Origin: CAYYWP01 sp050176585
Lineage (GTDB): Bacteria; Desulfobacterota; Binatia; HRBIN30; CADEER01
Assembly: GCA_050176585.1 (NCBI GenBank)
Contig: JBFXHX010000064.1
Coordinates: 1-17,059, forward strand
Length of the DNA stretch: 17,059 bases
Direction of reading: 5' to 3'
Shown here: positions 1 to 7,800 of the stretch, piece after piece
Layout: each line of letters opens with the position of its first letter
How positions within the stretch are numbered: position 1 is the first letter of the stretch
The notes under the pieces: generated by a model
The model's input: only the letters and a program-made list of their open reading frames with translations
What the model was told of the DNA's origin: nothing
The model's database searches: none
Position numbers and translations under genes: made by a program

Positions 1-124
1 ACAGGCCGATCGCCACGGCGCCGGACGAAAATAGCATGGCGCGAAACAGGAGGCGGTTCACCACCACCCGCGCGCGCGCCGGCTCTCTCACGGCGGCTGC
101 GGTGACCTCGCCCCCAGGAGACAT
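1..124 (-). CDS. N-terminus of an unidentified membrane protein (partial, runs off left edge)
   Basis: An open minus-strand frame starts at the ATG at 122-124 and reaches the left edge without a stop, giving 41 residues. It begins MSPGGEVTAAAVREPAR, then has a basic stretch (RARVVVNRLLFR), then a hydrophobic run (AMLFSSGAVAIGL) that looks like the start of a first membrane segment. A short charged cytoplasmic head before a hydrophobic helix is a normal layout for an inner-membrane protein. No strong Shine-Dalgarno sequence precedes the ATG; the best is GGGA about 12 bases upstream. The family cannot be named from so little sequence, and a chance open frame in GC-rich DNA is possible. Confidence 0.4.
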   Translation of the reverse strand, partial: MSPGGEVTAAAVREPARARVVVNRLLFRAMLFSSGAVAIGL

Positions 125-241
125 GCGCAAACGCTATCCCGGCTATATCGGGGCCGGCAAGTTGACCTCCGCAGATTCACGCCCGCCGCGCGGAAATTCC
201 GCCGCGGCTGGCATGACGATCCACACGCGCATTCAGGCTAA

Positions 242-610
242 TTTTCCAACCCGCAACACCAGCCGGCGTTCGAGGCTTTCCGCGCGCATCGAGCCCTCTC
301 CCGCGATCCCCGCAGCGACCTCCGCATCTGGCCTGTCGTGCTGACCGCCGCCGGCATCTACGCCCTTTTCACGGTACCCGCTGGATTTGATTCTGCCGGG
401 CATCAGAGTCATGGCCTCGGCGCTCGTGGCGCTAACGATCGGCATCCTGCCCAACGTGCCCGGCTTCCTGAAGAGCACGGAGAGGATCGCCCCAACGCCC
501 AACTGCTTGACGCGATCTACCCCTACGCGTGGTTCACGGGGTTGCTGATCGCAATGGGGATTCTCTTGCTGGCGCGAATGCCGGTGAGTGCCCGGGGGTT
601 ACCGGACTAG
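242..610 (+). pseudogene. Frameshifted relic of an NCS1-type nucleobase/cytosine permease C-terminus
   Basis: Two plus-strand frames together read like the end of a purine/cytosine/allantoin permease (NCS1 family). One frame gives VMASALVALTIGILPNVPGFL (about 408-470), resembling the family's 'ALLxGILPNVPGFL' helix. After a frame change near 480, a second frame gives LLDAIYPYAWFTGLLIAMG (about 505-565), resembling the family's last 'YxYAWFVGF' helix, and ends at the stop at 608-610. The same second frame is open from 242 and reads RSDLRIWPVVLTAAGIYALF before another break near 385-395, but that part was not recognised as NCS1. No full-length gene or start remains, and only about 50-60 residues match the family from memory. 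Sequencing error could explain single shifts, but the absence of the N-terminal ten helices argues for decay. The functional family would import nucleobases or hydantoins. Confidence 0.45.
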
Positions 611-848
611 GGCGTTACGCGGTTGGAGGAAGGCAACAGAGAACTGGAGGCGCGCTGGCGATTTCCGTGAGGCGGAGCCCCTCTGCGGTTGGATGTAGCA
701 GAGAGCCGGAGGTTGCGGCTGGGTGGGTGCGATTCAAAACCCTAAGCCCTATGCCCCTTACCGATCCCTTGCCGTATCGCCCACGCGGCACGCAGCAAGG
801 CGCCGCTCGATCTCGGGTTACGCAGGGACTGTATCGACTCGCCGCCGA

Positions 849-1262
849 TCAGCGCCGGCGTAGCAGCACAACCGGAATGTTGCGCTTCGTGTTGGCCTGA
901 TAGTCGTCGTACGGAGGCCACTGCGCGATCATGGTCGGCCACACGCGCGCCTTGTCCGCGGCCGTCCCGGTTCGTGCGGTGACCGGGATCACGTCGCCCT
1001 TCACCTGGATCGCTACGTCTGGGTGGGCGAGCAGGTTCTGGTACCAGCCCGGGTGCTCCGGCGCGCCGCCTTTGGAGGCGACGATGACGTAATCGTCGCC
1101 GTCGCGGCCGTAAATGAGCGGGAACTTCCGCGTGTTGCCCGACTTGCGCCCGATGGTGTGCAGGATCAGCACATCCGCACCGTTCCAGTCGTGGCCCACC
1201 CGGCCGCCGGTCGCTTCGTACTGTCGAACGTGTTCGTCGCCAAATAGGGTCGTGTCAGCCAT
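849..1262 (-). CDS. Deazaflavin (F420)-dependent nitroreductase/quinone reductase family protein
   Basis: The 137-residue protein has the hallmarks of the Ddn / DUF385 (PF04075) family of split beta-barrel oxidoreductases. It reads LILHTIGRKSGNTRKFPLIY (about residues 32-51), then VIVASKGGAPEHPGWYQNL and a NIPVVLLRR end. Members bind F420H2 and reduce quinones, nitro compounds or enones, usually at the membrane face; the substrate here is unknown. The length fits the family (about 130-150). The ATG at 1260-1262 was chosen because the domain begins directly after it. The frame stays open upstream to 1415, but that extension is Arg-rich and has no family character. No clear Shine-Dalgarno precedes the ATG. 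It is transcribed in the same direction as the DUF202 gene 282 bases upstream, so a shared transcript is possible but not shown. It implies that the host makes F420. Confidence 0.88.
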   Translation of the reverse strand: MADTTLFGDEHVRQYEATGGRVGHDWNGADVLILHTIGRKSGNTRKFPLIYGRDGDDYVIVASKGGAPEHPGWYQNLLAHPDVAIQVKGDVIPVTARTGTAADKARVWPTMIAQWPPYDDYQANTKRNIPVVLLRRR

Positions 1263-1544
1263 GCGGATACCGTGGCACGTCCCAGGCAGATTGGCGACCG
1301 GGACCGCTGATTTTGGCGCATTCCAGCCCAGCCATGGAGGCGACCCGCGCGAGCGCGCATACAGGCGACCGCGTGCGCGTCGACCCGCGCGGCGCAAGGT
1401 TCGGAGTAGCCGCACCGGTGGCGGCCCGGCGCGCAGAGCGAGCCTCGTCGTCGCGGCTCATCTTGGAAGCGCTATGCCGAACGGACATTTCCTCGCGTGC
1501 CGTTTAGTACCGCATCGGCAAGCTTTGACTGTCAGGACTGCGCG

Positions 1545-1922
1545 TCACAGCGTCATCAGGATTACGGCCATGGCAATGCCGATGAGCGCCAGGATAAGCA
1601 CCACGCCGAACGCGAGCCGCGATCCGAACTCCGCGCGGAAGCGCCCTTCATCGATGGCTTGTACGTAGCGCCGGTGCCGAACCGCCGATACGGCGCACAT
1701 CAGAACGCCGAGACCGATGAGGGCCAGACCGATGTAGAGGGTCCCGGGAGCTGGCTCGGCCGCATCGGCGCTGGGAACTGCGATCTGGCGCAGGAACACC
1801 CCGAACCGTGCCACCACGAATCCGAAAGCCATCAGGGCAATGCCGGTGCGGATCCACGCCAGCCAGGTGCGCTCGGCTGCCATGTAGATCCGCGGATCGG
1901 CGGCGGTATCGTCGCTGCCCAT
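1545..1922 (-). CDS. DUF202 / YidH-type small membrane protein
   Basis: The 125-residue protein carries the DUF202 (PF02656, YidH-like) signature RIYMAAERTWLAWIRTGIAL near the N-terminus. It has three predicted membrane helices: about residues 24-44 (IRTGIALMAFGFVVARFGVFL), 62-80 (LYIGLALIGLGVLMCAVSA) and 100-124 (AFGVVLILALIGIAMAVILMTL). The molecular role of the bacterial family is unknown; the same domain occurs at the C-terminus of eukaryotic VTC proteins. The ATG at 1920-1922 is well supported: GAGGAG lies eight bases upstream. An in-frame upstream extension to 2027 has no family resemblance. The 282 bases between this gene and the oxidoreductase downstream hold no recognisable gene or strong terminator. 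Confidence 0.88.
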   Translation of the reverse strand: MGSDDTAADPRIYMAAERTWLAWIRTGIALMAFGFVVARFGVFLRQIAVPSADAAEPAPGTLYIGLALIGLGVLMCAVSAVRHRRYVQAIDEGRFRAEFGSRLAFGVVLILALIGIAMAVILMTL

Positions 1923-2401
1923 CAGAACGGCTCCTCTCGGCACCGTTGAAGCCCGCGTCTCCCTCAGCCCGTCGTCCCGGTGGGCTCCCCGGGGGTGCCC
2001 GGTACACTGCTCGCCAGCCGACTCCAACGCGGGGACGCACGGCCGATCGATAGTTCACTGCGGCAAGAGCGATTCAGCGTCGCCCGACGCAACGATGGTC
2101 GTGTATCGCGCACCGGTGATCCGTATGGACGCCCGTCTGCCATGCTCATGCCACGCCGTCCACCTCGAGGCCAAACCCAACACCACTCAGGCGATGCCGG
2201 ACCCGGGCAGAACGCGCCACCGCATCGCCGCAGGCGCCATGGCTCGCGAAGCCGCGCCGCAACATATAAGGTGCCCTCGTTTGCCGCGGGGACGCGGCTT
2301 CTAGCGGGATGCCGGATCGGGGCAGCGACTCGGCTGTGCGCTGCGCGGCGCAGGGTTGCGGCCCGAGGTGACAACACGACAGGCGACGGAGACGACTGGA
2401 C
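1923..2401. other. Intergenic region between divergent DUF202 and molybdenum hydroxylase genes
   Basis: No protein-like frame was found in these 479 bases on either strand. The stretch should hold the promoters for both neighbours. The only suggestive elements are a TATAAG hexamer at 2265-2270, without a convincing -35 at 17 bases, and a small perfect hairpin at 2283-2298 (GCCGCG, loop GGGA, CGCGGC). Both could arise by chance in such GC-rich DNA. A GGAG at 2388-2391, ten bases before the ATG at 2402, is the probable ribosome binding site of the plus-strand gene. Confidence 0.5.
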
Positions 2402-4762
2402 ATGGAGACAAAGAAATACGTTGGGGCGCGGATCAAGCGCGTGGAGGACAAGCGGTTCCTGCGCGGGTCGGCCAAGTACGTGGAAGACCACAACCTGCCC
2501 GGCATGCTGCACGTGGCGTACGTCCGCAGCCCGCACGCGCATGCGCGCATCCGCAACATCGACGCGAGCGCCGCGCTCGCGGTGCCCGGCGTGCGCCGGG
2601 TGTTCACCGGCAAGGACATCTATCCCGCGGTCAAGGGCATGGGCGTGCCGGTGCGCTCGGATGCGTTTCCGCCGGAGGTGTCGAAGCACCCGCTATGGAC
2701 GATCATGGCCACCACCAAGGCCCGTTACGTCGGCGAGGCCGTGGCGGCGGTCATCGCCGAGTCCCGCTACATCGCCGAGGACGCCGCGGAGCTGGTCGAG
2801 GTCGATTACGAGGTCCTGCCCGCGGTCGTGGATCCGCACGAGGCCGCGAAGCCCGGCGCCACGCTGCTGCATGAAGACCTCGGCACCAACGTGATCTTCC
2901 GCATGTCGCATCAGAGCGGCGACGTCGACGCGGCGTTCCGCGATGCCGCGTGCGTGATCCGCGAGCGCTTCCAGACCAACCGCCACTGCGCGCTGCCGAT
3001 GGAGGGTCGCGCCACGCTAGCCACCGTCGACGACGATGACAACATCACGCTGTATTCATCGACGCAGAACCAGTTCGTCGCCCGCACCCGCATCGCCGAG
3101 GTGATGGGCTTTCCCGAGCACAAGCTGCGCGTGATCGCGCCGGACGTCGGCGGCGGTTTCGGGCTCAAGGCCAACGTCTGCCCCGAGGAAACGCTCGCCT
3201 GCTTCTTCGCCCTGAAGATGAAGGCGCCGGTGCGCTGGATCGAAGACCGCCGCGAGCACCTCCTGAACGGGTTTCAGTCCAAAGACGCCACGCTCGATTG
3301 CGAGATGGCGTTCGCCAAGGACGGCACGATCCTCGGACTCCGCTCCTCCGTGCTCGGCGACATCGGCGCGTACAACGCCGATCCCTTCCCCGGGACTCTC
3401 GAGCCGGTGCACATGGCGGTGGCCCTCCCGGGCCCCTACCGCATCCGGAACTACGCTTTCGACGTGCGCGCGGTCTGCACCAACAAGGTCACCCTCAGCA
3501 CGTACCGCGGCGTCGGCCAGCCGTCGGCGGTGTGGTCGCATGAGCGCATGATGGACCTCGCGGCGCGCGAGCTCGGCATCGATCCGGCCGAGATTCGCAA
3601 GCGGAACCTGCTGCGCGCAGACGAGTTCCCCTGCGTGTCCGCCGCTGGTCTGCCCTACGACAGCGGCCAGCCGCTCGTCGGCTTCGAGCAAGCGCTCAAC
3701 ACGATCGACTACGCCGGCTTTCGCCAGCGCCAAGCCGAGGCGCGCAAGGGCGGCCGCTATCTGGGCATGGGCATCTGCACGTTCATCGAGATGACCAGTT
3801 ACGGCGGTAGCTGGGCCGCGGCGGCGGGTTACGAGCCGACGCCGTGGGAGGCCGCCAACGTGCGCATGGAGCCGGACGGCACGGTGATCGTGCGCGTGGG
3901 TACGCTGTCGCACGGCCAGGGACACTACACGACCTGGGCACAGGTCGTGGCGGACGAGCTCGGCGTGCCGGTGGAAGACGTGCGCATCGTGCAGGGCGAC
4001 ACGCACCAGACGCCGTACGGCTGGGGCAGCTTCGGCAGCCGCAGCGCGGTCGGCGCCGGCGGCGCCCTGGTGGGCGCGGCGTCGTTGGTCCGACAGAAGA
4101 TGCTCGGTGTGGCCGGCCACCTGATGGAGGTGAACCCGACCGATCTCGAGCTGGTGCCCGGCGAGATACGCGTAAAAGGCATCCCCTCCAAATCGATGTC
4201 GATCCGCGAGGTCGCGCGCGCCGGCGTGTGGGCGATCTGGCGCGGTCTGCCGGAGGGCCAGACGCCAGGCCTCGAGGCCACCTACAACTTCGATCCGCCC
4301 GGGCTCGTGTTCTCGAACGGCACCCACATCGTCGAGGTGGAGGTCGACATCGAGACCGGCCACGTCAAGCTCGGCCGTTACGTGATCGTGGAGGACTGCG
4401 GCCGCATCATCAATCCGCTGATCGTCGACGGGCAGGTGGCTGGCGGCGTGGCGCAGGGCATCGGCACGGCGCTGTACGAACACAGCCAGTATGACGAGGC
4501 TGGGCAGCCACTGGCCACGACGTTCATGGATTACCTGGTGCCTACCTCGACCGATGTCCCGCACCTGGAGATCGGCCACCTCGAAACCCCGACACCGCTC
4601 ACCCAGCAGGGCTTCAAAGGGGTGGGCGAGAGCGGCGCCATCGGGGCGCCCGCGGCCGTCGCCAACGCCATCGCGGATGCGCTGGCGCCGTTCAAGCCCA
4701 AAGCGACCGAGCTGCCGCTCACGCCCGAGCGCGTGTGGAAGCTCGCGCATCCGAACGGGTAA
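2402..4762 (+). CDS. Molybdopterin-binding large subunit, xanthine dehydrogenase / aldehyde oxidase family (CoxL-like form II)
   Basis: The 786-residue protein is a full-length molybdenum hydroxylase large subunit, the catalytic chain that hydroxylates aldehydes or N-heterocycles with water at a Mo-cytosine- or Mo-pyranopterin cofactor. The N-terminal a/b-hammerhead domain (VGARIKRVEDKRFLRGSAKY onward) is followed by the cofactor-binding region. Visible motifs are VGGGFG (from Val249), TYRGVGQP (367-374), GTLSHGQGHYTTWAQV, and the catalytic glutamate in GVGESGAIG (Glu743). The loop TYRGVGQP resembles the AYRGAGR of form II enzymes, not the AYxCSFR of true CO dehydrogenases, so CO oxidation is unlikely. 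No signal peptide is seen. A GGAG ten bases before the ATG supports the start. The usual small 2Fe-2S and medium FAD subunit genes are absent on both sides: upstream is a divergent gene and downstream a convergent one. The subunits must be encoded elsewhere, or the electron acceptor differs. The substrate is unknown. Confidence 0.95.
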   Translation: METKKYVGARIKRVEDKRFLRGSAKYVEDHNLPGMLHVAYVRSPHAHARIRNIDASAALAVPGVRRVFTGKDIYPAVKGMGVPVRSDAFPPEVSKHPLWTIMATTKARYVGEAVAAVIAESRYIAEDAAELVEVDYEVLPAVVDPHEAAKPGATLLHEDLGTNVIFRMSHQSGDVDAAFRDAACVIRERFQTNRHCALPMEGRATLATVDDDDNITLYSSTQNQFVARTRIAEVMGFPEHKLRVIAPDVGGGFGLKANVCPEETLACFFALKMKAPVRWIEDRREHLLNGFQSKDATLDCEMAFAKDGTILGLRSSVLGDIGAYNADPFPGTLEPVHMAVALPGPYRIRNYAFDVRAVCTNKVTLSTYRGVGQPSAVWSHERMMDLAARELGIDPAEIRKRNLLRADEFPCVSAAGLPYDSGQPLVGFEQALNTIDYAGFRQRQAEARKGGRYLGMGICTFIEMTSYGGSWAAAAGYEPTPWEAANVRMEPDGTVIVRVGTLSHGQGHYTTWAQVVADELGVPVEDVRIVQGDTHQTPYGWGSFGSRSAVGAGGALVGAASLVRQKMLGVAGHLMEVNPTDLELVPGEIRVKGIPSKSMSIREVARAGVWAIWRGLPEGQTPGLEATYNFDPPGLVFSNGTHIVEVEVDIETGHVKLGRYVIVEDCGRIINPLIVDGQVAGGVAQGIGTALYEHSQYDEAGQPLATTFMDYLVPTSTDVPHLEIGHLETPTPLTQQGFKGVGESGAIGAPAAVANAIADALAPFKPKATELPLTPERVWKLAHPNG

Positions 4763-4781
4763 GCGTTCACCGCTGACACGC

Positions 4782-4819
4782 TGAGACGCGGAGGCATGCG
4801 GACACGCCTCCGCGTCTCA
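4782..4819. terminator. 14-bp perfect hairpin between convergent genes
   Basis: TGAGACGCGGAGGC (4782-4795) and GCCTCCGCGTCTCA (4806-4819) are exact reverse complements around a ten-base loop. The hairpin begins 19 bases after the stop of the molybdenum hydroxylase gene and ends 14 bases before the stop of the convergent minus-strand gene. It is therefore placed to end transcription from both sides. Neither side has a clear T-run, so it may need Rho or act as a 3'-end stabiliser. Its inner core (GCGGAGGC / GCCTCCGC) recurs at 9700-9730. Confidence 0.7.
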
Positions 4820-4833
4820 CCACCCTTGCCCGC

Positions 4834-7800
4834 TCAACCACAATGCGGGCCGAACGGGTTGAGGGTGAACTTGCACTGGTCCGACTTGCACTCCTTCTTG
4901 GTCAGGCAGGGCTGGCCGCTGTCCTTCTTGGCGCGGCATTCGTTGTCGGCGGCGGTGAGCGGGTTGCGCAGCTTGCAGTACTGCCCCGACGGGCAGCCGA
5001 GGTCCTTGCCGTGGCATACGCAGGTGCCTTCGGGCAGCCCGCAGAGCGGTTGAAAGCCGCCGCATTTGAGCGGCGTGACGCACTCGCCGTCGAAGCGGCA
5101 AGACTCGCCGAGCTGAGAGCTGTTCGGGCAATAGCGCGGCTTGAAGGCGCCGAACACGCAGGACGCCTGCGGGTAGTTCAGCTCCCGCATCGCTTTGGTG
5201 TCGTACGGGGCGATGCCGCTGATATCGACATCGTTGGCCAGGTCGGCGGGGCCGTTGCGCGGCTGCGGCAGATCGTTGGCGCGCTGCCACATGCGGATGA
5301 ACATTTCCGCGGAGCGGTTGCGCAGCGGCGCGACCTGCGCGGCGCTGAGCCCGACGGCTTCGAGGTCGTCGAGGACGTCGATCGTGTAGCCGGTGTCGGC
5401 CAGACCGAGCGTGTCGTAGGCGGTGCCGATGCGGTTGGTCTGGGCCTTGGCTTCGCAGATGCCTTCGGCGCGAAAGCCCGCCGCGCAGGCGCCGTTGGGG
5501 TTTTGCCGGGGTTGTCCCGGCAAAGTGCGATCGGTGAAGCGCGGGCGCGTATTCTGGGTGAAGGCGTTGAGGTCGGTGCCGAGCGCGATCGGCACCTTGA
5601 GTCCCTGGCGGGCGAACTCGTACGCCTGCGCCAGCGAGCGGCTCGATCCCTGGCAGGTGTTCGCGATGCCGGACGGCGTGTAGGTGCGCTGTTCGAGATA
5701 GCCGATGCGGAGGCCGATCAGGCCGCCCGTCCGGCGGATCTTCTGCACCACCCATGCCGGCACCGAGTGCTCGATGACGTAGTGGTTGTCTTGCGGCTTG
5801 CCGCCGTAGGTCACCTCCAGCTCGCGCAACTTCGTGTGTGAATGAAAGAGCGGGTAGTACGCATTCTGCTTGGCGAGCTGGTACGTGCGCAGGATACCGC
5901 GCTCCGGCAGGTGCGCGAGGTCGATCAGCATGCCGCGATCCATCAGCGCCTGGACGAGCAGCTCGCCGGCTGCCGTCAGACCGCGCGCGTTCTTGCAGAC
6001 GCCGTCCGCATCTTCGTAGACGTCGAAGCCCAAGCGCGCACGCGCGCAGTCGCTGTCGATGGTGCACGACGGGCCGTAGCGGTTGTCGGCGAACTGGAAC
6101 ACCTCGAAGAGGGGGTTGATGAGCGCCGCGCCGGCGAAGCCGTTGTCGGTCTCATGGGCGAGCTGGATGGCGCGGACGTCGTACGGCGGGTCGTAGTATT
6201 TCTGCACCACGGCACCGATCGCGGCGGCATCGGGCGGATTGGACGGGTCCGCGAACAGGGTGTTGAAGAGATCGGTGGTTTCGATGGCGAGCACCATGGC
6301 GAGCTTGCCGTTGTTGATGATGTTGACCGCGTCCTGGGGGCCGAGAGCGATCTGCACCCAGCTGGAGTTGGCGGCGGCGAACTGGTGGGCGAGGGCCAGC
6401 TGGCGCTCGACGTCGGCCATCTCGTCGCAGCCGTAGTTGTTCGACGCCGGTAGCAGCTCGCAGAACGGCGCGAAACCGCCGACCGTGACGACCAGCAAGC
6501 TCAGCCCGTCCTGGTGCGCCTCGAGCACGCCGTTTCGCTGTCCGCGCTGGTGGACCATGGCGTCCCAGCGCGGCCAACCGGTCCCGGGCACTCGGCGTTT
6601 GAGGTGCAAGCCCGTGTCGCCCCAGGTACCTTCTTCCTTGCCGATCAATTCCGAGAAGGCGAGCGGAGCCCAGCCGCTCGCTAGTCCGTAGGCCAGCAAG
6701 GCGCTGGGCGTGCTGGCGAGCAGCGACAGGGGCAGCGCCGGTACGCAGCCGGCCAGATCGCTCAGCACCGGTACGAGCGTCGCCACTCGGCCGTGCGACG
6801 GCAACGAGTACCCGCTGCCGTCGCAGGTGTGCAGCGGGGCGCCGGCCTTCCCGTGACGCCAGCGCGCGCCGAAGGCGTCTTCATCGAACAAGTGGTGGTG
6901 TACGTCCGCGCTGCCGGGGCGCAGCTCGAGCGGCCGCTGCGGTGGCGGGCAGTCCTCGCCATCCTGGCCGGGCACGCACTGGATGTCGCATAAGCGCGCC
7001 TCGGTCGCGTCATCGACGCACGGCGAGGCGGGCGCTGCCATGACCGGCGCGATCGGAGACAGCGCGCATTGCGCCGGATCGAGCGCCTCGAAATGACAGC
7101 GGTGCTCACTGGCGATGCAGACGTCGTGCGTACACGGGTCGCCGTCGTCGCAATCGCTGCTCAACTCGCAGCACGGGCTGATGTTCGCCCCGCTCTGATC
7201 GAAAGCCCAGGAGCCATAGGCGGCGCCGGTCTTCCACTCGTGCACGCAGCCCCGCTCTTTCGGCGGCGTGTAGTTCGGCGTCGGTGTCGGCGGCGGGTCG
7301 AAATCGGCCTCGGGCTCGTATTCGACGACGCGATCCTCGGTACAGAAGAGACCGTCGTCGCAATTGAGCGGTTCCTCAGCATCGCCGGGCGGATTTTTCC
7401 TGGAGGGGACGCAGAGCTCGTCCACATCGACCATCTGCATGGTCTCTGGTCCGAATTGGTCGTTCGTGTAGATCGCCGCAACGGGGCTCTCGAATGCTTG
7501 CGGGATCACGGTGGGCGGTGCCTCGCCGCCGGACGACTGGATGACGCGCGGCGAGAGCTGCGCCCGGTAGCACAGGAGGTGCTCGGCGTGTCCCGGCGCG
7601 CCGGGGTCCTCGCCGCGCTTGTCGGCGGGCGCGCACAGACGCGTCGGTGCGATCAGGTCGATCAGGCGCGCGCCGAATTGGTCGGCGACGCGTACGCCGG
7701 GGACCGGCGTAAACGGTGGCGCGCCGCGCGGCCGCTGCACGGGATGGCAGAGAAAGTGATCCACCGCGGGCGCGCGGGGCGCGGCGGGAACACTGGTGAG

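Noticed and set aside
611..848. Possible coding continuation after the permease relic
   Set aside because: The frames read as low-information Arg/Gly sequence; no motif, RNA gene or clear terminator was found.
1263..1544. Possible small gene between the oxidoreductase and DUF202 genes
   Set aside because: All frames there are Arg/Ala/Ser-rich, lack a ribosome binding site and show no family resemblance.
3056..4750. Long open antisense frame (minus strand) across the molybdenum hydroxylase gene
   Set aside because: His/Arg/Ala-rich composition with no domain. It is the codon-bias shadow of the well-supported plus-strand gene.
2402..4762. Carbon monoxide dehydrogenase (form I CoxL)
   Set aside because: The form I active-site loop AYxCSFR is absent; the loop reads TYRGVGQP.
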